Shown here: positions 1-12,554 of the stretch, piece by piece
How positions within the stretch are numbered: the stretch's first letter is position 1
Layout of the letters: every line of letters begins with the position of its first letter
Assembly: GCA_009746045.1 (NCBI GenBank)
Contig: RPFO01000542.1
Coordinates: forward strand, 1,071,624 to 1,135,623
DNA length: 64,000 nt
Direction: 5' to 3'
DNA from: Mesostigma viride
Taxonomy: Eukaryota > Streptophyta > Mesostigmatophyceae > Mesostigmatales > Mesostigmataceae
The notes under the pieces: model-generated
Databases searched by the model: none
What the model saw: the letters and a program-made list of their open reading frames with translations, nothing else
What the model was told of the DNA's origin: nothing
Position numbers and translations under genes: made by a program

Positions 1-1733
1 TGGCCACACAGGGGTTGCCGTGCAAAGCAGTGAACAATTAAGGTGATTGGAAATCAAGCCGCTTGTGACAACAGTAACCCAGCGGGTTGCACCAGCGACT
101 CAACATTCACCTGAGCCCAGGCCATCATTGACCCAAATCCTCTCCACCTCTCTACCCCCCGGAGATGACCACACGATGCCCTGCGGTTGCGGTAGATGAC
201 CGCTTTTCCCCCCTCCATAATTCCCAACTCCGTGCTTTCCCGACTCCACAATGCTGTCCCACGCAGGCCTTGCGCCCCTGCGCCCTTGTTGTCCCCCACC
301 GGCCACCATCCCCGGCTCCCGCAAACACCGCGCAAAGGCACTAGGGCAGTGCCCCCACTGGGCCCACTCACGAACCCTCGATTGACCCACCGATTGCAGG
401 GACCGACCATGGCTCCCCCACCATCGCCATGGTCGGGGGGGGGGGGGCCCGGGGGGGCGATGGCTCCCCCGCCATCGACATGCCCTGGAGTGCGATGGCC
501 ACTGGATTCCACCTCGCAGGTGGGTGGGCTCCACACTCAACGCCAGTAGCTACTGACTCCTGCTCTTGCCCCCGGTTATCTGTTGCCCGCCCATGCCCCC
601 CGGCGTTTCGTGTGCTGCCCGCCCACCATGCCATGCAGGGGCCGCCCAGCGGGGACCAAGGCCTCACAAGTCAACTCCGAACACATGGCCGCACACGTTG
701 CCGCGGAGCTTTGTTTGGGCCCCACCCCACAAGGGAAGGGATGGCAACAAGAAGCGGATCACTATACCAGAACACCATGTCGCTAGAGTGACTCTAGAGT
801 GGCGCGAGCGTGACTTGGAGCGATGCTAGAGCGGCTGGTCTTCACATGGCTCCCGTAACGTGTCGTACTTGCCCACACCGTCACTCAATTGCCCGCTACA
901 TGCCCCATGGCGGCTTCCCAAGTCCACCCGCATGGCTGATTACAAAGCAGGGCCGTGGGGCTGATTACAAAGCAGTGCTGTGGGGCTGAGCATAAAGCAG
1001 TTCCGCGGGGCTGAGCAAAAAGCAGTGCGGCTGACCGCCCCGTCCGCACATGGAAGTGGTTGCGCTCTCGCATTAAAGGTCGCAGGCTCGGCAGCGACGG
1101 TAGCACTGGTACTGGAATCGTTCGGCAAGACGTCGAGCTCAGGAGGCCCTGGTATCTGGGCCGGCACAGACCAGCGTCACACCGACAAGCTAATCCACTA
1201 AGAGGCCCCTAAGAGGCCCTTTTTTCAGGAGGGCCATGCCACTTCACGGCACTGGAGGGCACATTATGCTAGTGCTCGTGACCACTACCATGGATTCCCC
1301 TTCCAAGTGGTGTGACCCAACAGGACAGCGGTCGGGTGCACCACGTACGGGAAGCAGGAATCCTGAACGGAGCGTGTGTGCCGGCACAGGACGTGGCAGC
1401 ACCTGTTCCGGTACACTGGGAGCACCAGGTGAGCACAAGGAAGCGGCACCACCAGCACCAACACCGACAGGGCCCCCCCCTGCTGGCCTTAGTGCTGGCT
1501 ATTGCCGCCACGGTTTACAGCACGTTGCCTGTCCCCTGCCTGGCGATCCAGGCCGACAGGGGAGCGGTCCAACGCAGGTGTCCGGTACAGGCCGCGGAAG
1601 CACCTGCTCCGGATGCCAGAAGCTTGGTTTTCCCCTGCCAAGTGCTCCAAGGCACTTAGGCTGTATAAGGACTGCTGGCTATCAGCACGCTTCCAACAGG
1701 GAACTTGTCATGACCTGCCTGACAGGGGCAACC
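1..1733. other. 3' flank of the RRA-like gene, no gene recognised
   Basis: The open frames here on both strands are short, compositionally biased and resemble no family I know. A 25-bp tandem repeat lies at 936-1030. Between about 1300 and 1733 there are diverged copies of the 3' coding end of the neighbouring gene; for example, the block around 1555-1580 (GGGGAGCGGTCCAACGCAGG) matches 1753-1772 (GGGAAGCGGTCCAACGCATG). A TTACA at 1513-1517, which reads TGTAA on the minus strand, could be a green-algal-type polyadenylation signal about 220 nt after the RRA stop. That last point is only a guess. Confidence 0.5.
936..1030. repeat. 25-bp tandem repeat, about 3.8 units
   Basis: Units begin at 936, 961, 986 and 1011. 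Each starts CTGA and contains AAAGCAG followed by a GGGG end. The last unit is cut at 20 bp. No coding sense is apparent. Confidence 0.85.
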
Positions 1734-4700
1734 CTAGTGTTCTGATCCAACAGGGAAGCGGTCCAACGCATGGACGTCCCCCTCCCGGTAGTACTTGACG
1801 ATTGCCTTCATGCGTTCGTGCTTGTCCGGGTGGTAGTTGACATGGATCATGACGGGCCGGTGGTCGTGGTACTTGCGCACGCCACGCACGTACTTGAAGA
1901 GCGTCTTGCTGTTCATGAACAGCATGTAGTCCATCACGCGGCGGCGCACGGGAGGGGATGTGTAGCCCGGGCGGGACGGGAAGAAGATGACCTCGTTGAA
2001 GACAGCCTGGTCCCACGCCTTCTCTGCGGCCAGCCGGGCAGCGACTGCGTCGAGGACGGCCAGGGAGGGGACGGTCGCCTGCGAGAAGGGGCGGGGCCGG
2101 GGCCGGGGGGTGGGTGGTGGGTGGTGGGTGGTGGGTGGTGGGTGGTGGGTGGTGGGTGGTGGGTGGTGGGTGGTGGGTGGTGGGTGGTGGGTGGTGGGTG
2201 GTGGGTGGTGGTGTGGTGGTGGGTGGTGGTGGTGGGTGGTGGGTGGTGGGTGGTGGGTGGTGGTGGTGGGTGGTGGGTGGTGGGTGGTGGGTGGTGGGTG
2301 GTGGGTGGTGTGGTGGTGGTGGGGTGGGCGGTGGGCGGTGGGTGGTGGGTGGTGGGTGGTGGGTGGTGGGCGGTGGGCGGTGGGCGGTGGGTGGTGGGTG
2401 GTGGTGGTGGGTGGTGGGTGGGGGGTGGTGGTGGGTGGTGGTGGTGGGTGGTGGGTGGTGGGTGGTGGGTGGTGGGTGGTGGGTGGTGGTGGTGGTGGTG
2501 GTGTGGTGGGTGGTGGTGTGGTGGTGGGGTGGTGGGGGTGGTGGTGGGTGGTGGGTGGTGGTGGTGGTGGGTGGTGGGTGGTGGGTGGTGGGTGGTGGGT
2601 GGTGGGTGGTGGGTGGTGGGTGGTGGGCGGGGAATGAAAACCAGAGGCACGGAAAGGGCACGTAAATTCGCATGAAAGGGATGGAAGCAGAAAAGGGGTG
2701 TGAGACAGAAAAGGGAGAGGTGGTGGGTGAGTGGGTATGGGAGGGGAGGGGATGAAAAGCAGAGGCACGTAAAGCACATAGAAGGGCACAGGGAAGGGCA
2801 CATGAGGGTTCGGGGCAGCGGCAGGGGAAGGGTAGAATATTGACAGAGGAGGAACATAGTATAATAATAAAATAAAGCGGTGGGCGGGTGTGGGAGGGGA
2901 AGTGATGGAAAGCGGAGGCATGACAAGGAAACATAGGACCACATTGATTAACATAGTGAGAAGCACGCGGCATAGGGGCCCAAAAGGGCACACATACGAG
3001 CATATAAGGGCATATAAGGGCACATAAGGGCACCTAAGGACAAATAAGGGAGATAAATGCAAACAAGGGCGCATAAGGGCAAACAGGGGCACGTAAAGGG
3101 CACACCATAAGGTCACCTGTAAGAAGGGTGGCATGCGGCCAGGGGGGGTTGGGGGTGGCTGGGGATGAAAAGTAAAATGCAGCATGGGACTCGCTGCACC
3201 AGGAGCCAGCTATCAGAGCCTACCTGCTCGTAGACCTGGCCTAAGCTGAACTATTCTACCCCCCTACAATCTTCATTAGAGCCACACGCATGGCCCGAGG
3301 GCACCACCCACCTGCATGTAGAACAGGCCGGACCTGAACTAAACAAGCTGAACAAGCCTGATGTAAGTGTACAAACCCTCTACGGCCATCTGCCTGCATA
3401 GCATCCACCTGCACGTAGAATGGGCCCGAGATGATAGATTCTTACCCTCTCCGAAGAGTATTGGCACCCCACTTGCATGTAGAATAGCCCTGACTTGAAC
3501 CATTCTAAGCCTAAATTAAATACATAGTAAATATTGACAGCACCCTGCACCCACCTGCATGTCGAATAGCTCTGAATGGAACAATCCAAATTCCTCATAA
3601 AGAAAAACGAACTGATAGCACCCATGGCCCAAGGTGAACGATCTCTCTAATCTAGCCCTCTATGATAACCACACTACCTTCCTGCATGTAGAATAGCCCC
3701 AAGGTGAACGATTCGTCCATTCTAGCCCTCTATGGACAGTATGCATGGCGACCAACCTGCATATAGAACAACCCCGAGTTGAACACGAACACGCGCATGC
3801 TGTGCGCGTATCTCGCCCACCCCATGGCGGCATCGTCAAAGACGTCGTTGTACCCGTACGCGGTGCGGTTGTCCCACCCATCCGTCATGCTCTCCACATC
3901 CGCGTCGCGCACCAAGTGCTGGAACGGGTCCTGCAGGGTCACGATGTCGACGTCGGAGAGGAGCACGTTCACGCCCAGCAGCAGGAACTCTCGCAGGATG
4001 GAGAACTTGAGGCCCGAGATGGCGTGGTTGGAGCCGACGTCCTTTTGGGAGGCGGGCACCTGTGGGGGTCAATATGCGAGGAAATTGCAGTGCAATGTAG
4101 TACTCCTCGTATGAGCATTCATGAATGGACCAATTATTCGATCCTTAACGGATTATCTTATCATGTACGGATACTACCCATGAGAGGGGCCACGGGCACC
4201 TGCGGGGGATGGAGGAGTCTATTGAATGAAAGTTATGGGAGGATATTGTTTAATAGATACTCACATGTGAAGCTACTACAGGAATACTACCCATAGGAGG
4301 GGACACAGGCATTTGTGCGGGTGGAAAGAATTCGAGTCGATGAGATTGATTTGTGTGGTACGAGAAAAATATATGCAGCGGGGAGGCGGGCACCTGCGGG
4401 GATGTTTGAGGAGTCTGCTCCATGGACAAATGGTGAGGACTTTTGTCTAACAGACACTCACACAGGGGAAAAATACACCGGGGTGGAATGCAACTACACA
4501 AGAATCCTATCCATGCGAGGGGGTCGTGAGCACACATTTTGCAGGTATGCGGGGAGTTTGTAGGATAGAGGTTTGTACAGTAAAGTACAGAAAGCAAGCA
4601 CAGCAAATAGTTGACTAAATGCTGCCGAGTACCGGCATGCGAAAAAACGGAAGAAGTCCGTTTGTACCGAATAATCTACAAAGGAGTAATACATAGGGGA

Positions 4701-7700
4701 TTCAGACATGCATAAGAGGGGATGCGGGCACCTGCGGGTGTGCTCAATCAATTAGGAGACGCTTGTATCAACAGACACTTGAATAAAATGTGTGAGGGGC
4801 AGATAAAGGAAGGGGCAAAGGGCCAGCCTATGGAGCCAACAAGGATGTAAATAGAATCTACGGGCGACGGTACACATGAGCTGGTGTCAGGGAGTCCCGC
4901 GCGGCTTACCTCTGGTGTCAGCCAAGGAAGCAGAAGATTATTGCAGATTTCGAGATGCCCTTGGACAACCACCCATGCCCCGACTACCTCCACGTACTTC
5001 GTCTACTACGTCTCTATGGAACCCAGCCCCCATCGAGGTTTCCTTTCAAAGCCACAGTCACGGGCCACCGCTCATCACCCACCCACCCATCGCGCATGTA
5101 CTTAGGGGGACATGCGTAGCCCTCATCACCCACTCCCATCACCCATTTACCTCCACTTAGCTCCCTTGAGTATGCCACCCCCCATCTCACAAACAAACAG
5201 CCGTGTCACGCCCACCTCCATGCGTTTCAAGTGCAAAGATCCCCTCGCCTCGAACCTCTGAACAAAGACGCAGTCCCAACCACCTTCAGATATTAGACTA
5301 TTTTCAGTATTCGGACAACCCCTTCTTCAAAAAGTGTATCGAAAAAGTGCCTTCCACGTGTCTTAGCTCCGGCGATTTCACAATCCAGCGCTTGGACCAT
5401 GAGAATCGTGACCTTAAGCACCCCCCCACCTCCACCCACCCACCCACCCACCCACCCCCCACCCCCCACCCCCCCCCACCCCCACCCACCCACCCACCCA
5501 CCCACCCACCCACCCACCCACCCACCCACCCACCCACCCACCCACCCACCCACCCACCCACCCACCCACCCACCCACCCACCCACCCACCCACCCACCCA
5601 CCCACCCACCCACCCACCCCCACACCACTGCCACCCCCTATCACCCATCACCCACCACCCGCTCACCTCCACGTATTTTCTGTAGTAGGCCACCCCCTCC
5701 TTCTTCAAAAAGTCAGCAATCTCGTCATCGAGCGCAACCACCATGAAGTTGGTGACGCCTGCCAGCCGCACGTTGGCCAGCCACGTCTGCAGCATGCCCT
5801 GCTGCACCAGCGCAAAGTTGCTGATGGCCACCAGCACCTCGCGATTCTTGGCCACCTTGTCCAGGATGTCAGCCAGTGCGGGGTTGGCGCGCCGGTCAGG
5901 CACCTGCAGTGTCGAAAAGAGTACGGTAAGCTTGTTCATACATGTGTCAGGAGTATGATTCATACATGGTACACATAACAGTAAAAGTGGGCGTACTGGT
6001 CGGGCACCTGGGCACAGCAGGGGAGCGACCTTTTGTGTAAACAGGTTTATCAAACAAATCAGCAGGTTGACGCAACGGTTGGGCTCCTGCACGGTCACAA
6101 GCAATGAGGAGCACATGTTGGGTATGGGGTGAGAGGGTTGACGAATGGAAAGTTAGGACTGATCTGATGGGAAATTAATTAGGAACATGACTCCATTGGG
6201 AGTACATGTGGCACATAGCCCTGAAAAGGGGCATATGGCCTTTAATACAGTCTGGGCTACTTCCTGCAAGGGTAGGATGTAAACTACACCTGCTCTAGGT
6301 GCACCAAGGGCACCTGCACCACCGTGATCTATCAGAGCCCATCCCAACTAAGGGGGGCCCGTCATGGGGTGGAAGATGGGAAATAAGTATAGGAAATACT
6401 GACACGCCGATCGGGCCCCTGGATGTGGGATCGGGGGGGAGGATACATGTTCACTATTTTCGAGGAACTTGATTGGTGACTGATGGCACAATGGACTTGA
6501 TTGGTAGACGAAAGATGGGGCGCCGATCTGCCACGTGGCCACAAACAGTCAAGTACCAATGTTTCGTACCGTAGTCGCTAGAAGCAAACGGTGAACAATT
6601 CTTCTTTCGGCCCAAATCAAACCCGGATTTGGCATCCTGCACAGGAAAATGCCAGCGTTTAAAGCCAGCGTTTTCTTGTTTTGAGGTACCATAAACTGCG
6701 CCTCCTGCACGACTCTGGAGGGAACATGTAGCGCACCCTGAGCGCACCCAGTAATGCATAGACTTAAGGCCAAAAAGAAGAACTACTATGTTTTCAGCAC
6801 TTCACGGGGGGTCCGTCCAAGAACTGTTCGCAATCAGTTTTAAGCCACCACGGCACTGTACAAGAAGTTTGCCCTACTGGGAAAAGAAAACCCCCAAGTA
6901 GAGATACACCCCAAATAAGGTGTCAACAGCAGCACCAACGTGCGAGAGGAAGTGTCGGCAGCACCTGCCAAGTGCTGACGCCCAAATCAAGGCCCGTTAG
7001 CACAACAGGAGCGCAACTCGTTATTTGATTTGATATTGTGGCATCCCATCCGCCAGCGGCTGCAGCACCGCACCTAGGCATTGTCTATCCGAGAAGCGGT
7101 AGCCTATTGAACCCTACTCAAACATGGACTGGGACTTTGTCACACACCGGGAGTGCTATCCCCCCCCCCCCTACACACACCCCAAAGAAAAAGAACCTGT
7201 CCAAGTGCGCATGATTGACTGTAATTTGAGTCAATGCCACCCGACAGAATCAGAGTAGGGTGCTACGCCTGTACCGCTTGGCACAGCAACTCCTGTGGTC
7301 TCCAGGTTGTTGATAGGATAAAATAACTACAGCCCCCTAATGGGTGAAGAAAACACAACCCCCCTTAACGTGGCACTGGTGTATCGGTGTATTGGTGTAT
7401 TGGTATACTGGTACATTGGTGTATTGGTGTACCCTCACGGGTGGTATCAAGGAGACACCCAGCGCAGGCAAGAAATCGGGAGAATCCGGACCATGGTAGC
7501 TCGAGCCTGCCGTTATCTGATCTTGTACGCGTTTTCGAGTCGTTCAGGATGATGAATATGAATGGAGATGGAAATGTGTAGCCTTGTGCATTGAAATTAT
7601 GGCTGTGGGGTATCGTGTATTGGTGTCATGCAGTTGATAAGGTGCAGAGCACAGGCACCGATTATTGTTCGGCCACCCACCAGGCGCTGCAGGCCCATGG

Positions 7701-8755
7701 AGGGGTCGACTGCGACATGCACGTCCAGCGCCACCTGGCGCGCTTCCGGCCGCTTGAACGTCTCCAGCGCGTGCGCCGCCTCTCGCTCCTTAGCCTGCGC
7801 GATCTCGCGCTCGTGGTCGGCACGAATGATCTTTTGGGACAGCACCTCATGCGCGCGCAGGAGGTCCTTGTACTCCCCTTGCAGCTGCGCGAGCGCGGAA
7901 CGGAGCGAGCTGACAAGCGCGCCGCTGCCCGATGTGCTGTCCGGCTGGTCATGTTCAGGTTGAAGGTTCGTGGTTTAGAGGGGAAGGTGTAGGTTAGAAG
8001 GTGGCGTGGGGCAGGAATGTGAAACGAGGGTGTGCAAGGCGTGCGGTGTCTTCGAGATTTGTTCATTTGAGGACGAGGGGCTCACCCCTCGTGAAATGGT
8101 AGTGAAACTACCGTTTCACACGGGCGAGCCCCACCGTTGGGGTCAGCTTGCCGTGTGTAGGGCCAGGGCTGAAGTTTGGCTGTGTTGTAGTATCCTTCGA
8201 CGTCCCACGAGGGCGAGCCTCACCATTGGGGTGAGCATTCCCTGGAGGGGAAAGGCTGTCAGCGATAGCGCCACAATGGCAGGCATTTGAGAAAAATCTA
8301 GCCCCTATCAGAAGCATGGATAGGATTCGATATTGCGGTGGCAGTCTTTGTAAGAATGTAAAAAGCTTATTCAAGGGAGAGAGCGGGAAGGGAGAGCGGG
8401 AAGGGAGGGGATGGTGAAGCGAGTGCAGCAATGCAGCTAACTACCGGTAGTGGAGATGCGGAGATACAATGGATTGACAGTATAGATCCGTGCTCGCAAA
8501 AGGGCAAGACAGTGTGATGCAAAAGTACCATGATAGATAAATTGCCAGGCTAGGTGCTCACAGCCCATCCTCAGTCCATACCTGCACAGCGGAGGCAGCA
8601 GCGAAGCTGGGACCATGATCAAAAGGGTGCATAGCAGGATGCCCCGGGTGGGATGAGGACGTATATAGGGCTCCCAGAATGCCCAACGTCACCCCGGCCA
8701 CCATAGTGACGTACAGCAACAGCCTGGACTTCGCAGGGGAACCTCGACCGCTCAT
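1734..8755 (-). CDS. RRA: RRA-like arabinosyltransferase (GT77 / nucleotide-diphospho-sugar transferase), 5 exons
   Basis: Exons on the minus strand are 8755-8582, 7944-7681, 5903-5667, 4059-3757 and 2078-1734. All junctions are GT-AG and phase 0, giving 1323 nt and 440 aa, close to the size of plant RRA/XEG113-related proteins. Residues about 11-33 form an N-terminal signal anchor ([20 protein letters not shown]), so a type II Golgi protein is expected. Residues about 65-115 are charged and probably coiled coil. The catalytic part starts near residue 150. It includes the DXD metal-binding motif D261-V-D263 within [10 protein letters not shown], then [35 protein letters not shown] and a late HVNYHPDK motif, all in RRA order. 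Plant RRA enzymes add arabinose to the hydroxyproline-linked chain of cell-wall glycoproteins; the same substrate is inferred here. Gene identity is strong, but acceptor specificity and paralogue are not known. Introns are 0.6-1.8 kb and full of repeats. Confidence 0.88.
2107..2634. repeat. GGGTGGT minisatellite in RRA intron 4
   Basis: About 530 bp are built almost entirely of GGGTGGT with GGT and GGGC variants. It starts about 30 bp inside the intron from the exon 5 acceptor at 2078/2079. The plus strand, which is the RRA template strand, is G-rich, so the pre-mRNA carries the C-rich copy. Long Gly/Trp/Val and Pro/Thr/His frames through it are artefacts of the repeat. Confidence 0.95.
3215..3756 (-). 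repeat. Serial copies of the RRA exon 4 3' edge plus 5' splice site inside intron 4
   Basis: Read on the minus strand, the true exon 4 end (ending 3757) is GGTTGTTCTATATGCAG followed by GTTGG. Diverged copies of this block, each keeping TTCTACATGCAGGTGG or close to it, lie at about 3681-3707, 3552-3578, 3473-3500, 3409-3435, 3310-3336 and 3219-3245. Further shared text follows the copies, such as the TCTAGCCCTCTATGG block on the plus strand near 3650 and 3720. The spacing is irregular (65-130 bp). They are not additional exons: the exon 4 to exon 5 protein junction is continuous without them. Confidence 0.8.
4180..5320 (-). repeat. Echoes of exon 3 donor and exon 4 acceptor in RRA intron 3
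   Basis: Copies of the exon 4 acceptor edge (plus-strand GGCGGGCACCTGNGGGG) occur near 4192, 4387 and 4727; the real one is at about 4052-4066. Copies of the exon 3 donor edge (plus-strand ACCTCCACGTATTTTCTGTAGTAGG at 5665) occur near 4986, 5151 and 5275. The last of these also carries the CCCCTTCTTCAAAAAGT block of exon 3. The copies are diverged and lack the rest of the exons. Confidence 0.65.
5425..5627. repeat. (CCCA)n microsatellite in RRA intron 3
   Basis: About 200 bp of nearly pure CCCA repeats begin about 40 bp from the exon 3 donor. In the pre-mRNA it reads (GGGU)n, a sequence able to form G-quadruplexes. Pro/Thr/His and Gly/Trp/Val frames here are repeat artefacts. Confidence 0.95.
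6172..6330 (+). repeat. Dispersed repeat family G, copy 1 (in RRA intron 2)
   Basis: This copy starts at AATTAATTAGGAACATGACT and includes CACATAGCCCTGA, AAGGGGCAT and ACCTGCTCTAGGTGCAC. Clearly related copies lie at 59586-59743 (same strand) and 60176-60258 (opposite strand), in the same order. There is no coding capacity. Confidence 0.75.
8077..8132. repeat. Inverted repeat (hairpin) in RRA intron 1
   Basis: GGGGCTCACCCCTCGTGAAA at the left pairs, with a few mismatches, with TTTCACACGGGCGAGCCCC at the right around a short loop. A related fragment occurs at about 8199-8236. It may be a decayed small MITE. Confidence 0.55.
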
Positions 8756-10505
8756 TGCTCAACCCGGCGAATAGATAAATGTTAAAGGAGTCTTGTCAGG
8801 AAATTACAAGCGTCGCATGCGTCGTGTACTTTTATTCATTAAAGACCGTACGTATTTGGCATACATCTCCACTTCCACTGCGATGTGTACACTTGACTGG
8901 CTGTGGCTTTCGCGCGGTTTACAAGCCTATGGTGGTTATGGTGGCTAATGGGGTACTGGCTATGGTGGCTATGGTTGCATTCACTGGCTATGGTGGCATG
9001 TTGGTTGTAGGCACGTCACACCAAAATGGTATAATGTGGTGGCACTCTCCAGTTCTGTGCGAAATTTGTCAAAACTTCAAACAAAGTTTTACTAAAGATT
9101 AAAATACTGTAAACCTCTCTAAAGCTTTGGACAGAAGTTTGTCGAGTTAAATAGGAGCTTGAAAAGTCTCCGTACAATTTGCTCGAAACATCGTATAGGT
9201 TCGCTCAAGTATCTGTGCCCTGCCAATCCGAAACCGCCGTACGACTACGCTGACGTGCCCTGTAACCTAAAGTCAGCTACGTCACGCCTTTTTCCCGTTG
9301 CCGTTCGCTTTTTTTTGCAGATCTTTTCCAGTTTCTAACATCCCCGGCAACCCCAAACGTCGGGTACCAGAACTTATGCTGCCCGCTACGAGGGGTCATG
9401 CACCCCTCTGACCGGGGGCGCACACCCCGAGCCGCGCCGAAATAGGGGGGGAGTTACACGCGCATGGCGAGCAGAGGGCACAAAGCACGCGCAGCCGAAC
9501 CAGATAATGAAGGATGATGCAGTCATCGAAGGCAAAGTGGCGGACCCGAGTGTGCTCCAGCTGTGCTGCGACGGTGCTGCACTAGTATTGCAGACAGCAA
9601 AACGGGGTCCGCGCTTGCGGCCTGACGTGGTGAGCAATCGCCGCCAGCCTTTTAGCTTTTGTTGATATAATATGTTTTCGACAGCACATGTTAGGTGTTT
9701 GTGCTTTGTTGTAGTAGCAGTACGCGACCCCGTTAGGACATGCTCCGCAGTCAATCCACGTAGATTTTTCTGCGCGTATGATATGATGCCTCTGTGCTAC
9801 TCACGACCCAGTGATATTTTCCAGTTTTGTGCAGTGTGGAAGTCTGCATATTTTGCTCGGCCATCTTCGTAGACTCTCCACCACTTCGTCCACATCCGGC
9901 ACATGCTGGTTGTCTTATTGCCGTGCAGAGCAAAAATTGTTTGTGCACCAGACATGTTCACTAATTAATGAAGTGCGTATGCAGTCGGCAGGAAATAGCC
10001 TTTAGTCCACGTTAATAGTGTAATTATTTCTCGAAATGCGCACTTTTGCTATGTCTTGTCCTGTATGCACGTCGTGAGTGGTGTGTATAGCGAAAATCCG
10101 CCCGTTCCCGGTATCGCGGGCCTTGGCTTCTTTCACAACTGTAGGACACCGTGAGCACGGCATGCCTTTGTCCCCCTTGTGCATGCAAACTTGTAAGATC
10201 CCTTCTTCCCCTTGAACAGTAATGTTTTCAACTGCACTTACACCAATGCTGAAGGGCCCCGTCTACCCCGTGACACCTCTTGCCAGCTAGTATTCTTGCC
10301 TCAAATAACCATTTTTCTGCCGTATTCCCTGCTGTAGTGGCTTTCCCTGACACGTCTTCCGGCTTTCCCATCCATGTACACTCCCATGCACATGTGCCCC
10401 TGCTTGCTGCCCTCCTCCCGGCTCCAGGGACTATAAATAACTATTAAACCTCGCCTCGCGCTGGACACCGGGCCTAGCAGGACGAGGCGCTGAGCCCACA
10501 CAGGC
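8756..10505. promoter_or_regulatory. Intergenic region between divergent RRA-like and CLU genes
   Basis: This 1.75-kb spacer must carry the promoters of both divergent genes. A TATA-like TATAAATAA at 10432-10440 stands about 65 bp before the CLU start codon. No equally convincing TATA box is visible upstream of the RRA start. Short tandem TATGGTGGC repeats occur at about 8930-9000. I see no gene inside; the short frames on both strands are unlike any family I know. Confidence 0.5.
10432..10440 (+). promoter_or_regulatory. Putative CLU TATA box
   Basis: TATAAATAA lies about 65 bp upstream of the chosen ATG (10506). This is a plausible core-promoter position if the 5' UTR is short. Assigned on sequence and spacing only. 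Confidence 0.4.
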
Positions 10506-11314
10506 ATGGGGAAGAAGAAACAAACTCCCGTGAAACCGGCCGCGGCGGCTGCCCCAAAGGCAGCCTCCCCGGAGCCCGTCGTCGCCGCCGCACCTCCTGA
10601 AGAGCCGGCCCAGGTGCCCGCTCCGGAGCCAGCGGCAGCTTCCTCCCCCGTGGAGTCTCCCTCGGCCAAGCCTAGCTCGCCCGAATCGCAGGAGGCTGAG
10701 GCTGCCTCGCCCACGGCGGCGGAGGGTGCCGAGGCGGGCAAGGAGATTGTGGTTGCGGGCGAGGGGGAGGGCGAGAACACGGCAGCTAACCCAGGCGATG
10801 GTAGGTTGTTGTTGTCCATGATGCGTTCGAGGCCCCCTAGGTTTCGCCCTTCACCACCCTGCTTATCAAGGAGACAACCAACCCTGCTTGTATATGTTGC
10901 TGCTGTCGATGTTGTGATGTGGTCAATGCTGTGCGGAAGGTGATGGACGTGTTGTTGTTTCGTGCACTGTTCATGTGCCCTCTCCATCCAGTCAACCGAT
11001 GTTTGACAATCGGTACAGCACGGTACTCTTGGAGAGTTGCCTCGTCCTGTTGCATGGTCAAACTTTCGCTGAAGTGCGCTTTCCAACCAGCCCGCTGACA
11101 CCCTGGTGCTCCTTTGCCTGCTGGTTGCTTGCCCACTTTGTTGCTCCCCCCCTCCACTGCCTGCCCCCTCGTCATTCTTGTGCTTGCGCCCGCAGGCCTG
11201 TATGCAATGCCTGTCACCGCCCCCAACGGCCAGGTGGTGGAGTTGCAGGTGAGGGAGGGGGGATGTGCTGTCATGCACCTGCTGGGTGCCACTCAATGTG
11301 TTTGTTTCCCCTTC

Positions 11315-11391
<77 letters not shown>

Positions 11392-11432
11392 TTCCTTCCT
11401 TCCTTCCTTCCTTCTTTCTTTCTTTCTTTCCT

Positions 11433-11483
<51 letters not shown>

Positions 11484-12523
11484 GCGGTGGTGCGGCTGTG
11501 CGGTGGTTCGGTGTGTGTGCCAGCTGTCATAACCATCGGGCCATGTAGCGTGTTGACGTTGGGATGAGCACCATCATGATGAGCTCAGCCATCATCATGG
11601 CTAGTGCATGACAGCCCCGCGTTTCGCACTGTAGTCAGCCGTTACTCTGACAATGAGCCATGTTATCCAAGTCATTGTCGTGTCATGGTCATGTTTTTGT
11701 TTGATGTCACTGTATCGCTTCCCAGCCTTGTCAATCTTGAACACTTGCTCCCCCGCCTCCCCCCCACACCCCACAGACGCCTACGTGAGCCCGCGTACGC
11801 TCGGCCCACACACGCTAGGGCCCGCCAGTTCTTGTCTCCTTTTGCTTTCATCTATGTTTCCTGTTTTTCTTTTTTGCTTTACGCCCTTCCTGTGGCGGTT
11901 CGCATTCCGTGCACTTCTCGTGGCCACATGCCTTCTTCTTCCCGCTCTCTACCTCGTGCCCACATGCCTTCTTCTTCCCGCTCTCTACCCCATGTGCAGT
12001 TAATCTTACCAACACGGTCATCGACACCCGCCCATTTCTGTCTTATTCATGCCCACGTACTGTTTCCTCCCTTCTCGTGCCCATGTACTATCTATTTCCT
12101 TCTCGTGCCCATGCACTATCGGTTTCCTTCTCGTGCCCATGCACTATCGGTTTCCTTCTCGTGCCCATGCACTATCTATTTCCTTCTCGTGCCCATGTAC
12201 TATCTGTTCCGTTCTCACGCCCACGTGCCGACTCTTGCCCCTGTCTCCCCATTGTGCAGGTGAGCCCGACCGACACGGTCATTGACATCCGCCAGTTCCT
12301 GTCGGACGCGTTGGAGACGTGCTACTACACGTGCAGCACGCTCGAGGTGATTGCTGCTGACGGCACGCGCGTGCCCCTCTCGAACGAGTTTGTTGAGCTG
12401 GGGGACGTCGTCGACGTGGCCGCCGGCTGCAAGATGGAGATGAAGGACGGTGCGTGGGAGGAGGGCGTCGTGGGTGGTGTGGGTTCCGTATGGGTAGGGT
12501 CGTGAGTACCGGTGCGTGCGTGC

Positions 12524-12554
<31 letters not shown>

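Noticed and set aside
1708-3185. Very long minus-strand frames rich in Pro/Thr/His and plus-strand Gly/Trp/Val frames
   Set aside because: They are translations of the GGGTGGT array. Only the last 114 codons (2078-1734) are real, as RRA exon 5.
5203-6116. Frames of Pro/Thr/His and Gly/Trp/Val around the CCCA tract
   Set aside because: Microsatellite translation. The real coding part is RRA exon 3 (5903-5667).
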